Shown in pieces: positions 19,939 through 29,541 of a DNA stretch of 64,000 nt. Position numbers and translations under genes: made by a program. The DNA comes from Massilia oculi (lineage in GTDB: Bacteria > Pseudomonadota > Gammaproteobacteria > Burkholderiales > Burkholderiaceae_D): the NCBI RefSeq assembly GCF_003143515.1, contig NZ_CP029343.1, forward strand, positions 4,216,001-4,280,000, written 5' to 3'. The notes under the pieces were generated by a model. The model did not search any database, was not told where the DNA came from, and worked only from the letters and a program-made list of their open reading frames with translations. Within the stretch, counting starts at the first letter, position 1. Every line of letters begins with the position of its first letter.

Positions 19939-20128
19939 GTGTTGAAGTCTATCAATGCGAATTTCGAAAGGCTTGACGCTGCTCAAATGAACGAACGCAT
20001 GCAAATTGGGTCGGAGGTAGCGCTACCAAATTTGTCCGATCTCGCTGACACCCGTACCCGACGACGCCAACAGGTTTGCCCGGCAACGCTTTCCCAAGGG
20101 GGCTGCGCATCTGGTAAAGTCTCGGCCC

Positions 20129-20845
20129 ATGAGTAAATTGTCCCTAGACCGTATCCTGCAATCGCAGGGATTCGGCACCCGCAAATATTGCCGCGCGCTG
20201 ATCGAGGACGGCGACGTCGCCGTCAATGGCGAGACCGTCGACAGCTACAAGGCCACTTTCGAGACCGACGGCCTGGTCCTGACCGTGTTCGACGAAGAAT
20301 GGCCTTATCGCGAGCACGTCTACATCGCGCTCCACAAGCCGGCCAACTTCGAATGCTCGCGCAAGCCGAGCCACCATCCGGGCGTGCTGACGCTGCTGCC
20401 GGAACAGTTCACCTGGCGCGAGGTGCAGCCGGTCGGCCGCCTCGACCATGACACCACGGGCATGCTGCTGATGTCGGACGACGGCCCCTTCATCCACGCC
20501 CAGTCCTCGCCCAAACGCCACGTGCCCAAGGTCTACCAGGCCACGACCGCCGAGCCGGTGACCGACGAGCTGGTCGCCCACATGCTGGCCGGCGTGCAGC
20601 TGAACGACGAGCCTGCGCCGCTCAAGGCGGTGTCCTGCGTCCAGCGCGGCGAACATACCCTCGAAATCGTCCTGGAACAGGGCAAATACCACCAGGTCAA
20701 GCGGATGCTGGCCGCCGCCGGCAACCATTGCAGCGCGCTGCACCGCTCGCAGATCGGCGGCCTGACCCTGGAATCGCTCGGCCTCGAAGAAGGCGAATGG
20801 TGCTTCCTCGACCAAGCTCAGCTCGATCTGCTGGCGCCAGCCTGA
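20129..20845 (+). CDS. rsuA: 16S rRNA pseudouridine(516) synthase RsuA
   Basis: A 238-residue RsuA/RluB-family enzyme that makes pseudouridine 516 in 16S rRNA. An S4 domain (LDRILQSQGFGTRKYCRALIEDGDV) is followed by the linker YIALHKPANFECS, the catalytic VGRLDHDTTGMLLMSDDG and the family end motif YHQVKRMLAAAGNHCSALHR. The length fits RsuA (about 231) rather than RluB or RluE. The gene stands alone on the plus strand after a long non-coding stretch. The ATG has only a weak ribosome site (GTCTCGGCCC). Confidence 0.93.
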   Translation: MSKLSLDRILQSQGFGTRKYCRALIEDGDVAVNGETVDSYKATFETDGLVLTVFDEEWPYREHVYIALHKPANFECSRKPSHHPGVLTLLPEQFTWREVQPVGRLDHDTTGMLLMSDDGPFIHAQSSPKRHVPKVYQATTAEPVTDELVAHMLAGVQLNDEPAPLKAVSCVQRGEHTLEIVLEQGKYHQVKRMLAAAGNHCSALHRSQIGGLTLESLGLEEGEWCFLDQAQLDLLAPA

Positions 20846-20986
20846 TCGATCCGTGGGCGGGGACGGCGGTAGTCGCATGCTTCGATGCAATACGTGCGAC
20901 ATCGATAAGAAATATCCGCGACACTTACGCGCGATGGCAACTGAACATCAGTTGCTGCACGAACGTTTTGATATAGAACAATAAAT

Positions 20987-22123
20987 ATGCACGCCTATCG
21001 CCCGATTCTTCCCCAGTCCATCGCCCTGATTCCGCTCCTGCTGGCCTTGCCGGCATTGGCCCAGACCGCACCGCAAACCCTGGCGGAATGCGCCGCCATC
21101 GCCGACGGCAGCCAGCGCCTGGCCTGCTTCGACGGCGTCGCCGCCAGCCAGGCGGCGGCCGCGGCCAGTACCGGTCCGGTCACCGCGGCCGTGACCACGC
21201 CCGCCCCGACGGCCGCCGTGCCGCCGGTGCCGACCACGCCGCCGGTGGCCGAGGGCGCCTTCGATGCGCCGCGCACCAGCGCGGTGGACCGCACCGCCTC
21301 GGTCGATCCGGTGGTACAGGCCGCATCCCAGTACACACTGAGCAGCCACTGGGAGCTTGACCCGCGCGACAAGCGCGGCGTGTTCAAGTTCCGTCCTCAC
21401 CACCCGAGCTATCTGATCGCGACCCGGACCCACCGTCCGAACGAAGAGCCTTACCGCGATTTCTGGGAGGCTGACCCGGATGCCGAAGGCTTGTCGAAGG
21501 CCGAGCTCGAATTCCAGCTCAGCTTCAAGATGAAACTGGTCGAGACGCTGTTCGAGATGCCGGTCGACGTCTGGTTCGGCTATACCCAGAACAGCTTCTG
21601 GCAGGCGGCCAACCATGAGGCGTCGAGCCCGTTCCGCGAAACCAATTACCAGCCCGAGGTCATGGCCGTCACGCCGCTCGACTACGCGCTGGCGGGCATC
21701 AATGTCCGCTTCCTGAACCTGGGCTTCGTGCACCAGTCGAATGGCCAGTCGTCGACACTGTCGCGTAGCTGGAACCGTTTCTATGCGCAGCTTGGCCTGG
21801 AGCGCGGTCCATTGAACATGACCCTCAAGGCCTGGAAGCGGGTCAACGAATCGGCCGACGACGACAACAATCCGGACATCATCGATTACATGGGTCGTTT
21901 CGAACTGGCAGGCAACTACCGCCTGAACGGCGGGCATGAGCTGTCGGCCCTGGTGCGCCGCAACTTCAGCACCGACAAAGGCGCGGTGCAGGTCGGCTGG
22001 GCCTTCCCGCTCGCCGGTCCGGTCAAGGGCTATATCAATGCTTTCGCCGGCTATGGCCAGAGCATGATCGACTATAACTACTTCCAGCGCAGCGTCGGCG
22101 TCGGCGTCATCGTCAAATATTGA
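20987..22123 (+). CDS. pldA: Outer-membrane phospholipase A
   Basis: A 378-residue OMPLA, a calcium-dependent outer-membrane beta-barrel that removes fatty acids from phospholipids and helps keep lipid asymmetry. A signal peptide (LIPLLLALPALAQT) is followed by a Cys-containing segment LAECAAIADGSQRLACFDG and an Ala/Thr/Pro-rich linker, then the barrel from about residue 110. The catalytic triad fits by spacing: His249 and Ser251 in FVHQSNGQSS and Asn263 in SWNRF, 14 residues apart as in E. coli (H142, S144, N156). A TATAGA 10 bases before the ATG and the absence of a ribosome site leave open a leaderless transcript. Confidence 0.93.
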   Translation: MHAYRPILPQSIALIPLLLALPALAQTAPQTLAECAAIADGSQRLACFDGVAASQAAAAASTGPVTAAVTTPAPTAAVPPVPTTPPVAEGAFDAPRTSAVDRTASVDPVVQAASQYTLSSHWELDPRDKRGVFKFRPHHPSYLIATRTHRPNEEPYRDFWEADPDAEGLSKAELEFQLSFKMKLVETLFEMPVDVWFGYTQNSFWQAANHEASSPFRETNYQPEVMAVTPLDYALAGINVRFLNLGFVHQSNGQSSTLSRSWNRFYAQLGLERGPLNMTLKAWKRVNESADDDNNPDIIDYMGRFELAGNYRLNGGHELSALVRRNFSTDKGAVQVGWAFPLAGPVKGYINAFAGYGQSMIDYNYFQRSVGVGVIVKY

Positions 22124-22160
22124 CCTGTAGAATGGCTGGCTCGATTCCAGGAGCCCGCCC

Positions 22161-23159
22161 ATGAAACTCGCCACGCTCGACGACGGCACCCGTGACGGCC
22201 AGCTGGCCGTGGTGTCGCGCGACCTCAGGACCGCCCACGTCGCCGACGGCATCGCGCCCAGCCTGCGCGCCGCCCTCGACGACTGGGCCTTCATCGCGCC
22301 CCAGCTCGACGCCCTCTACCGCCAACTCAACGAGGGCAAGGCGCGCCGTCCCTTCGACTTCGACCCGGCCCGCTGCATGGCCCCGCTGCCGCGCGCGAGC
22401 GGGCGCGTGTCTGCCGCGACTTACCTGCATCGCCATGAACTGGAACGCCGCGCCGCGGGCGCCGAACTGCCGGCGGCCTGGCGCGACATGCCGCAGCTGG
22501 CCTGGGCGGCAAGCGACGGCTTCCTCGGCCCCCGGCAAGAGCTGGTGCTGGCGCGCGAGGAGTGGGGCATCGATTTCGGCGCCGAACTGGTGGTGGTGAG
22601 CGGCGACGTGGCGCAGGGCGCGACGCCGGACGAGGCGAACGGCCAGATCCGCCTGTTGCTGCTGGCCAATGACGTCACCCTGCAGAACCTGGTGGCGGAT
22701 GAGCGGGCCGCCGGCCTGGGCCCGCTGCATGCGAAGCCGGCAACCGCTTTCGCGCCGGTGGCGGTGACGCCGGACGAGCTGGGCGAGGCCTGGCGCGGCG
22801 GCAAGGCCGCGCTGCCGCTGCGGGTGGTGTGGAACGGCAATCCGGTCGGGACGCTGGAGGCGGGCGAGGACATGGCCTTCAATTTCCCGCAATTGCTGGC
22901 GGCGCTGGCCGGCAGCCGCAAGGTCGCGGCGGGCACGATCGTCGGCGCCGGCGTGGTGGCGAACCGCGCGACGCGCCGCCACACGCCGGGTTACGCCAGC
23001 ATCGCCATGCAGCGCTGGCAGGAAATCATCGATGGCGGCGAAGCCGTCACCCAGTATCTGCGGTTCGGCGACACGGTGCGCATCGAGATGCTCGATGAGA
23101 ACGGGAAATCGTTGTTCGGGGCGATCGAGCAGATGCTCAAGCACCCGGATCCAGCCTGA
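22161..23159 (+). CDS. Fumarylacetoacetate hydrolase family protein
   Basis: A 332-residue FAH-fold enzyme. The metal-ligand region REEWGIDFGAELVVVSGDV shows the spaced acidic residues of the family, and the C-terminal KVAAGTIVGAGVVANR with GYASIAMQR and RFGDTVRIEMLD fits the two-residue-family end. The N-terminus MKLATLDDGTRDGQLAVVSRD is typical of betaproteobacterial fumarylacetoacetases used in tyrosine or aromatic breakdown, but no other genes of that pathway are nearby, so the substrate is open. AGGAG lies eight bases before the ATG. It follows pldA by 37 bases. Confidence 0.88.
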   Translation: MKLATLDDGTRDGQLAVVSRDLRTAHVADGIAPSLRAALDDWAFIAPQLDALYRQLNEGKARRPFDFDPARCMAPLPRASGRVSAATYLHRHELERRAAGAELPAAWRDMPQLAWAASDGFLGPRQELVLAREEWGIDFGAELVVVSGDVAQGATPDEANGQIRLLLLANDVTLQNLVADERAAGLGPLHAKPATAFAPVAVTPDELGEAWRGGKAALPLRVVWNGNPVGTLEAGEDMAFNFPQLLAALAGSRKVAAGTIVGAGVVANRATRRHTPGYASIAMQRWQEIIDGGEAVTQYLRFGDTVRIEMLDENGKSLFGAIEQMLKHPDPA

Positions 23160-23174
23160 GACACCTGCACGTCG

Positions 23175-23205
23175 CCCCCGCCCTCGCCGGGCGCCTTGGC
23201 GGGGG
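23175..23205. terminator. GC hairpin between convergent genes
   Basis: CCCCCGCC (23175-23182) pairs with GGCGGGGG (23198-23205). It lies between the convergent FAH-family gene and the secreted-protein gene. There is no clear T run on the plus strand, so termination strength is uncertain. Confidence 0.45.
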
Positions 23206-23268
23206 GCAAGTTTGCATGCAGGTCGGCAGCCCTGGAAAACAGGCAATATTCGGATACCCGCGAACGAT

Positions 23269-24453
23269 TCAATGTTGCGCGTGCCAGAATGCGTCGTCCG
23301 CCTGCTTCCCGCGTAATTCCACTTCGACCGGCCGGCTGATCCGGCGCAGCGCATCGGCGCGCAGCAGCCGGCCGTCCGGCTCGTGCAGCCGGTACCACAG
23401 GAAGGCCACGCCGGACAGGGACAGGCGTTCGCCGCCGAACAGGTTGCCGCGCACCTGGGTCAGGCCTTCCAGCCGCAGGTCGACGTCCAGCACGAGGGCG
23501 CCGGCGCTGCGTTCGGCCTGGCCGAGGTAGCGCGCGGCAGTGAACAGGGGGCTTTTGTCGCTGGCCTCGCCTGCCCTCAAGCCCTCGGTGAAGGCGTCGA
23601 CCGCCTTCAGCTGGGCCCTGGCGGCGGCCTCGACGGCCTGCAGTTCCTTCTTGAGCTCGCCCTTGGCGGCGTCGGCCAGCACTTCCAGCCGCGCCGCGTG
23701 CCGGGCCAGCACCGACCGTTCAGTCCCCACCAGCCTGACCCGCTCGAGCAGGCGGTCATGCCGCGCGATGTCGAGTTCGCCCATATAGCCGCCCAGTCCG
23801 GCGAGGCGGGTGGGGCAGCTGCGCGCGAGCGCGCTGGCGAACAGGGCGCGCGCGCCGTCGCCATAGGCAATCCCGGTGAAGGTGGCGTCGCTCTTGAACA
23901 GGCTGGCCAGGTCGGCGCCGGCGCGCAGCAATACCGTGGGCGCCGTGAGCCAGATCAGCGGTATCGCCGCACGGCGGTCAGCCGATTCAGGAGTCTGCGC
24001 GTTAAGGTAGTGTTGCAGTTCGAGATTGCGCTCGGCCAACTCCTGCGCCGTGCGTGCAAGGGCGCCGTCGACGGTGCGGGCCGCCACCACGCCCTGGCTG
24101 ACGACCGGGTCGTACAGGGTGACCTGGCGATCCTGGGGCAGGCCGGCGCAGACTTCCAGCGCGAGTTCCAACGCCAGGTCGAAGGCGCGCGCCAGGCCGG
24201 CGGCGCCAAACTTGCCTGCATCGACGTTGCCGCTCAAGGCCTTGGCCTGGGCCGGCGGCAGGCGCGCCAGCAGTTCGGCGCGCTCGGCCTCGGCCAGCGC
24301 CTGGCGGGTTTCCGCTTCCAGCAGGCGGGCCCGGGCTTCCAGCAATTCGGGGGAGGGGGCGCCCTGCGGCTGGGCCGTCCCCGGGTAGAGGACGCTCACG
24401 CATAACACAATGCAGAAAATGAAAGTTTGCGGCTTTCGATTATGTATGGCCAT
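23269..24453 (-). CDS. Secreted protein of unknown function with coiled coils
   Basis: I do not recognise this 394-residue protein. It starts with a signal peptide (FIFCIVLCVSVLYPGTAQPQG) and continues with an Ala/Glu/Leu/Arg-rich helical segment (residues 33-75) likely to form a coiled coil. A middle region contains one hydrophobic stretch (IPLIWLTAPTVLLRAGADL, about 160-180), and a second helical region follows at 260-300. The C-terminal 80 residues (LVLDVDLRLEGLTQVRGN...) look beta-rich. AAGGTG lies four bases before the ATG. It is transcribed alone, divergent from the glycosyltransferase gene. A periplasmic or envelope role is inferred only from the signal peptide. Confidence 0.8.
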   Translation of the reverse strand: MAIHNRKPQTFIFCIVLCVSVLYPGTAQPQGAPSPELLEARARLLEAETRQALAEAERAELLARLPPAQAKALSGNVDAGKFGAAGLARAFDLALELALEVCAGLPQDRQVTLYDPVVSQGVVAARTVDGALARTAQELAERNLELQHYLNAQTPESADRRAAIPLIWLTAPTVLLRAGADLASLFKSDATFTGIAYGDGARALFASALARSCPTRLAGLGGYMGELDIARHDRLLERVRLVGTERSVLARHAARLEVLADAAKGELKKELQAVEAAARAQLKAVDAFTEGLRAGEASDKSPLFTAARYLGQAERSAGALVLDVDLRLEGLTQVRGNLFGGERLSLSGVAFLWYRLHEPDGRLLRADALRRISRPVEVELRGKQADDAFWHAQH

Positions 24454-24725
24454 GGTTCACCTTATTTGTGAACGAGAAATAAATCTATCCAAATGTCACT
24501 GAAGAAAAAGTGTAACAATTTGTCGAGAAATATTAGGAGAAGTTTCAGGGTGATTGATTGTCAGATCGCAATCTCCCTAGAATCGTCGAATTGTTCTTTC
24601 ACAATCAAGGGCTTGCGTGACGGAACAGAGCATTTGTGACATTGGGATAGAATCCGTAGCCGGGCACGTTTGCCGGAAAATCAACAGGAAATGCGATAGA
24701 ATTGACGAGTTAACAAAGTGGTTCT

Positions 24726-26036
24726 ATGAGTATTAATAACCTTCCCATGGCCGGCCTCGAAATCGGCTTTGCCACATCGCTGATCTGCTCCCTCCTGCTC
24801 GTGTTCACCACACGCTGGCACGGGCGCTATTCGCTCGACGCGACGCGCGGTGTGCAGAAATTCCATATCACCCCGACCCCGCGCATCGGCGGCGCCGCCA
24901 TCATGATCGGCCTGTGGATGGCGCTGGGCGTCCTGCCGCAGGCGCAGCAGGAACTGCTGCTGCCGGTGCTGATGGCCGCCTTGCCGGCCTTCGTGTTCGG
25001 CCTGGCCGAAGACCTGACCCGCACCGTGTCGGTGCGCGCACGCCTGCTGGCGACCATGGCCAGCGGCGCGGTCTGCTGGTTCCTGACCGGCGTCACCCTG
25101 CAATACACCGGCCTGGCGCCGCTCGACGGCCTGCTGGGCTGGCTGCCGTTCTCGGTGCTGTTCACCGCCTTCGCGGTGGGCGGCGTGGCCAATGCGGTCA
25201 ACATCATCGACGGTTTCAACGGCCTGGCCAGCGGCACGGTCGTGATCGGCCTGGCTACCCTGGGCCTGATCGCCCTGGGCGCCGGCGACGTCCACCTGGC
25301 CCAGCTGTGTTTCGTGATCTGCGCGGTGACGGCCGGCTTCTTCGTCGTCAATTTCCCTTTTGGTAAACTGTTCCTCGGCGACGGTGGCGCCTACCTGCTG
25401 GGCTTCCTGCTGGCCTGGCTGTCGGTGATGCTCGTCTACCGCAATCCGTCGGTCTCGGCCTGGGCCCCGCTGCTGGCCTGCGCCTATCCGGTCTTCGAAA
25501 CCCTGTTCACCATCTGCCGCCGCCTGTGGTGCCGCCGCCATCCTGGCCATCCGGACAGCTGGCACCTGCACAGCCTGGTCAAGACGGCGATCACCGCGCG
25601 CTACCTGCGCATGCTGCCGGCGCCGCTGCGCAATGCCTGCGTGTCGCCGGTGTCGTGGAGCATCGCCCTGGTGCCGGCCGCGCTGGCCGTCAATCATGCC
25701 AGCACACCCGACGTGCTGATGCAGGGTGTGATCGCCAGTTTCGCGCTGTACCTGGTCGTGTACGGCCTGGTGGTCGCCGCCTGGCGCGCCCGCCGCCGCG
25801 TTCCGGCCCATATCGCCGCCGTCCCGCGGGCGCCGGCCAGCACGGCCACCGTCAAGGTGGTCAAGCCGGCGGTCGCCCCGATCGTTCCGATGTCCGCACC
25901 GGTGATTTCTCCGGTGATTTCCCCGGTCATCGTGTCGGCCCGCGTCGCCAAGCCGAGCGCGGCCAACCAGGCGGCGCCCATGTCCGACCTCGGCCGCGAG
26001 CAGCCGGCCCCGGCCTTCGTCCGCCGCCGCATGTAG
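24726..26036 (+). CDS. WecA/MraY-type undecaprenyl-phosphate glycosyl-1-phosphate transferase
   Basis: A 436-residue polytopic inner-membrane protein of glycosyltransferase family 4, which links a sugar-1-phosphate to undecaprenyl phosphate to start O-antigen or capsule synthesis. About ten hydrophobic helices are visible. Motifs are KFHITPTPRIGG, an Asp-rich cytoplasmic motif read as LAEDLTRTVSVR, NAVNIIDGFNGLASG, FLGDGGAYLLG and HPDSWHLHS. In most relatives the Asp-rich motif is D-D; here it is E-D. The last 85 residues form a Val/Pro/Ala-rich tail with a repeated ISPV sequence. It stands alone upstream of flhB. A link to the rhamnose operon 14 kb away is possible but unproven. Confidence 0.88.
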   Translation: MSINNLPMAGLEIGFATSLICSLLLVFTTRWHGRYSLDATRGVQKFHITPTPRIGGAAIMIGLWMALGVLPQAQQELLLPVLMAALPAFVFGLAEDLTRTVSVRARLLATMASGAVCWFLTGVTLQYTGLAPLDGLLGWLPFSVLFTAFAVGGVANAVNIIDGFNGLASGTVVIGLATLGLIALGAGDVHLAQLCFVICAVTAGFFVVNFPFGKLFLGDGGAYLLGFLLAWLSVMLVYRNPSVSAWAPLLACAYPVFETLFTICRRLWCRRHPGHPDSWHLHSLVKTAITARYLRMLPAPLRNACVSPVSWSIALVPAALAVNHASTPDVLMQGVIASFALYLVVYGLVVAAWRARRRVPAHIAAVPRAPASTATVKVVKPAVAPIVPMSAPVISPVISPVIVSARVAKPSAANQAAPMSDLGREQPAPAFVRRRM

Positions 26037-26168
26037 CATGCAATGTCTGCCTGCCGCAAACAGCGGGCGGTTTCTCCTTCTGTTTTCTTCCTGGCCGCAC
26101 GGCGATTCCGGCGATAATTTCACTTGCGCGGTACAAAGGCGTATGTGACATAGTTTGGCGGAGTAGGG

Positions 26169-27338
26169 ATGTCGGAAGATAGCGACGCAGAAAAGACAGA
26201 AGACGCATCGCCCCGGAAGATCGAGAAGGCGCGCGAGGAAGGCGACGTTCCCCGGTCGCGGGAGCTGGCCACCTTCACCGTGCTGATGACCGCCGGGGCG
26301 TGCCTGTGGGCCTTTGGCGGCATGCTCGTCGGTAAACTGAGCCTGGCGCTCAAGTCCGGCCTGTCCCTCGACCGCGAGCAGGTCTTCAATCCCGCCATCC
26401 TGATCGAACGCATCCTCAATGACCTGGTGGGCGTGCTGCTGGCCTGCCTGCCGATCGCGGGCGCCATCATGGTCATCGCCCTGGTCTCGCCGCTGCTGAT
26501 CGGCGGCTGGCTGTTCTCGTCCAAGGCGTTCATGCCGAACTTCATGAAGCTGAACCCAATCAAGGGTATTGGCAATATGTTCTCGAAAAACGCCCTGGTC
26601 GAGCTGTTCAAGGCGGTCGCCAAGACCATCGTGGTGGGCGTGGTGGCCTATATCGTCGTCAGCGGCCAGAAGGAAGCGATGCTGGGCCTGGCGGTCGAAC
26701 CGCTCAACGAAAGCAGCGCCCACGTGGGCGCCATGATCGGCAAATCCTTCCTGTTCATCGTCGGCGCGCTGGGCTTCATCGCGCTGATCGACGGTCCTTA
26801 CCAGTTATGGCACTGGAAAGACAAACTGAAAATGACGCGCCAGGAAATGATCCAGGAATCCAAGGAGTCGGACGGCAATCCTCAGATTAAGGGGAAGATT
26901 CGCCAGTTGCAGCGCGAAATGGCCCGCGGCCGGATGATGCAAAATGTTCCTACTGCAGATGTGATCGTCACTAACCCGACCCACTATGCAGTGGCGCTGA
27001 AGTATACGGACGGCAAGGGCGCGCCGCGGGTCGTGGCCAAGGGCATCGACGACGTGGCCGCCAAGATCCGCGAGCTGGGCCAGGAACACAAGGTCACGCT
27101 GATGGAAGCTCCGGCCCTGGCCCGCGCCCTGTATAAGCATACCGATATCGACGACGAGATCCCGGAAAAGCTGTACTCGGCGGTGGCGGAAGTGCTGGCT
27201 TATGTCTACCAGCTGCGCGCGTACAGGAAGGGCGAAGGGGATTACCCGGATCGCCCGACGAAGTTGAAAGTGCCTGACGAGATGGACCCGCTGAACCCGG
27301 CGTCGCAAGCGCCGCCGAAGCCAGGGGGGCCGAATTGA
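26169..27338 (+). CDS. flhB: Flagellar export apparatus protein FlhB
   Basis: A 389-residue FlhB, the export-gate switch that changes secretion from rod/hook to filament substrates. The N-terminus EDASPRKIEKAREEGDVPRS is the family signature; four membrane helices follow, then the cytoplasmic domain with the self-cleaving NPTH at residues 269-272, the same numbering as in enteric FlhB. The tail is long and Pro-rich. GGAG occurs upstream in GGCGGAGTAGGG. It heads block 1 of the flagellar genes, 21 bases before flhA. Confidence 0.97.
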   Translation: MSEDSDAEKTEDASPRKIEKAREEGDVPRSRELATFTVLMTAGACLWAFGGMLVGKLSLALKSGLSLDREQVFNPAILIERILNDLVGVLLACLPIAGAIMVIALVSPLLIGGWLFSSKAFMPNFMKLNPIKGIGNMFSKNALVELFKAVAKTIVVGVVAYIVVSGQKEAMLGLAVEPLNESSAHVGAMIGKSFLFIVGALGFIALIDGPYQLWHWKDKLKMTRQEMIQESKESDGNPQIKGKIRQLQREMARGRMMQNVPTADVIVTNPTHYAVALKYTDGKGAPRVVAKGIDDVAAKIRELGQEHKVTLMEAPALARALYKHTDIDDEIPEKLYSAVAEVLAYVYQLRAYRKGEGDYPDRPTKLKVPDEMDPLNPASQAPPKPGGPN

Positions 27339-27359
27339 ACTGAACACGGAGTGAACTGA

Positions 27360-29477
27360 ATGACCAACAGCATGAAACTGCCAGCCTGGATGAGCGGCCT
27401 CGGTGCACGAGGCGGCAAGGCGGCAGCCGCGCCGATCCTGATCATCATGCTGCTGGCGATGATGATCCTGCCGTTGCCGGCCTTCGTGCTCGACGTGTTC
27501 TTCAGCTTCAATATCGCGCTGTCGATCATCGTGCTGCTGACCGCACTGTATACGGTCAAGCCGCTCGACTTCCTGGCCTTCCCGGCCATCCTGCTGGTCT
27601 CCACGATGTTGCGCCTGGCGCTGAACGTCGCTTCCACCCGTATCGTTTTGACCGAAGGCCACACGGGCGGCGACGCCGCCGGCAAGGTGGTCGAAGCCTT
27701 CGGCCACTTCCTGATCGGCGGCAATTACACCGTCGGTATCGTCGTCTTCATCATCCTTACCATCATCAACTTCTCGGTCGTGACCAAGGGCGCCGGCCGC
27801 ATCGCCGAAGTCGGCGCGCGCTTCGCGCTCGATGCGATGCCGGGCAAGCAGATGGCCATCGACGCCGACCTGAACGCCGGCCTGATCGGCGAAGCGGACG
27901 CCCGCAAGCGCCGCCAGGAAGTCGCGCAGGAAGCCGAATTCTACGGCGCCATGGACGGCGCCTCGAAATACGTGAAGGGCGACGCCGTCGCCGGCATCAT
28001 GATCACCGTGATCAACGTGGTCGCGGGCCTGATCGTCGGCGTCGTGATGCACGACCTGGCCGTCGGCGAAGCGGCCAAGGTGTACACCCTGCTGGCCATC
28101 GGCGACGGCCTGGTGGCCCAGATTCCCTCGCTGATCATTTCGATCGCGGCCGGCATGGTCGTGTCGCGCGTCGCCAACGACGAAGACGTCAGCTCGCAGC
28201 TGACCAACCAGCTGATGGCGCGCCCCGAATCGATGTACATCACCGCCGCCATCGTCGGCGGCCTGGGCCTGATCCCGGGCATGCCGAACCTGGTCTTCCT
28301 GCTGCTGGGCGGTTCGCTGGCCGGCGCCGGCTACCTGATCTCGAAGCGGCAGAAGGCGGCGCCGGCCAGGGAAGAAGCGGCCGCCGCGGCCGCCGCCGAC
28401 GCCGCCGCCACCAAGTCGGCCCCGGCCGAGAGCGAAGAAGCGACCTGGCAGGACGTCATGCCGGTCGACACCCTGGGCCTGGAAGTCGGCTACCGGCTGA
28501 TCCCGCTGGTCGACAAGAACCAGGGCGGCGAGCTGCTCAAGCGCATCAAGGGCATCCGCAAGAAGTTCGCGCAAGAAGTGGGCTTCCTGGCGCCGCCGGT
28601 GCACATCCGCGACAACCTGGAACTGAAGCCATCGGCCTACCGCATCACCCTGAAGGGCGTGGAAGTGGGCAGCGGCGAAGCGCTGAACGGCCAGTTCCTG
28701 GCGATCAATCCGGGCATGGCCAGCGGCACCCTGCCGGGCCTGGTGACCACCGATCCGGCCTTCGGCCTGCCGGCCACCTGGATCGAAGCCAACCTGCGCG
28801 ACGAAGCGCAGAGCATGGGCTACACCGTGGTCGACGCCGGCACCGTCGTGGCGACCCACCTGAACCACCTGATCACGATGCACGCCTCGGAACTGCTGGG
28901 CCGCATGGAAGTGCAGGCGCTGCTGGACCACCTGGGCAAGGAAACGCCGAAGCTGGTCGAAGACCTGGTGCCGAAAGTCGTCTCGCTGTCGACCCTGCAG
29001 AAAGTGCTGCAGAACCTGCTGGTCGAGGGTGTGCACATCCGCGATATGCGCTCGATCATCGAGGCGCTGTCGGAGCACGCGAACATGACGCAGGACCCGT
29101 CGGAACTGACCGCCGTGGTGCGTGTGGCCCTGGGCCGCGCCATCGTCCAGCAGCTGTTCCCCGGCGAAAACGAGTTGTCGGTGATGACGCTGGACAACCG
29201 CCTCGAGCGTCTGCTGATGCAGGCGATGGGCGCCGGCGGCGACGGCACCGGCATCGAGCCGGGCCTGGCCGACACCATTGCCCAGCAGGCGGCCAACTCG
29301 GCCAACCAGCAGGAGCAGATGGGCCACACGCCGGTGCTGCTGGTGCCGGCCCCGCTGCGCGTGCTGCTGTCGCGCTTCCTGCGCCGCGCCGTGCCGCAAC
29401 TGAAGGTGCTGTCGCATGCGGAAGTGCCGGAGACCAAGACGATTCGGGTGACCAGCCTGGTGGGCGTGCCGATGTAA
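27360..29477 (+). CDS. flhA: Flagellar export gate protein FlhA
   Basis: A 705-residue FlhA, the proton-driven export gate of the flagellar type III system. The N-terminal 320 residues hold eight predicted membrane helices with the FHIPEP-family motif STMLRLALNVASTRIVL and the long cytoplasmic loop KGAGRIAEVGARFALDAMPGKQ. An Ala-rich linker (about residues 335-360) leads to the cytoplasmic ring domain (VLPVD-like DVMPVDTLGLEVGYRL to the end). Length and motifs match the family. CGGAG precedes the start. It is cotranscribed with flhB; transcription probably stops before the opposite-strand FAS1 gene. Confidence 0.97.
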   Translation: MTNSMKLPAWMSGLGARGGKAAAAPILIIMLLAMMILPLPAFVLDVFFSFNIALSIIVLLTALYTVKPLDFLAFPAILLVSTMLRLALNVASTRIVLTEGHTGGDAAGKVVEAFGHFLIGGNYTVGIVVFIILTIINFSVVTKGAGRIAEVGARFALDAMPGKQMAIDADLNAGLIGEADARKRRQEVAQEAEFYGAMDGASKYVKGDAVAGIMITVINVVAGLIVGVVMHDLAVGEAAKVYTLLAIGDGLVAQIPSLIISIAAGMVVSRVANDEDVSSQLTNQLMARPESMYITAAIVGGLGLIPGMPNLVFLLLGGSLAGAGYLISKRQKAAPAREEAAAAAAADAAATKSAPAESEEATWQDVMPVDTLGLEVGYRLIPLVDKNQGGELLKRIKGIRKKFAQEVGFLAPPVHIRDNLELKPSAYRITLKGVEVGSGEALNGQFLAINPGMASGTLPGLVTTDPAFGLPATWIEANLRDEAQSMGYTVVDAGTVVATHLNHLITMHASELLGRMEVQALLDHLGKETPKLVEDLVPKVVSLSTLQKVLQNLLVEGVHIRDMRSIIEALSEHANMTQDPSELTAVVRVALGRAIVQQLFPGENELSVMTLDNRLERLLMQAMGAGGDGTGIEPGLADTIAQQAANSANQQEQMGHTPVLLVPAPLRVLLSRFLRRAVPQLKVLSHAEVPETKTIRVTSLVGVPM

Positions 29478-29486
29478 GCCAGGCCC

Positions 29487-29510
29487 CCGGCCGCCCCCGC
29501 GCGCGGCCGG
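29487..29510. terminator. GC hairpin between flhA and the FAS1 gene
   Basis: CCGGCCGC (29487-29494) pairs with GCGGCCGG (29503-29510), 10 bases after the flhA stop and between convergent genes. No T run follows, so it may serve as a pause or a Rho-assisted end for both directions. Confidence 0.45.
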
Positions 29511-29541
29511 CGTACGCCAGCCGCGCCGGGTCGCACGGTCG

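Noticed and set aside
26805..29417. Open frame of 870 codons opposite flhB and flhA
   Set aside because: Antisense of two certain genes, with His/Asp/Gly-rich low-complexity translation.
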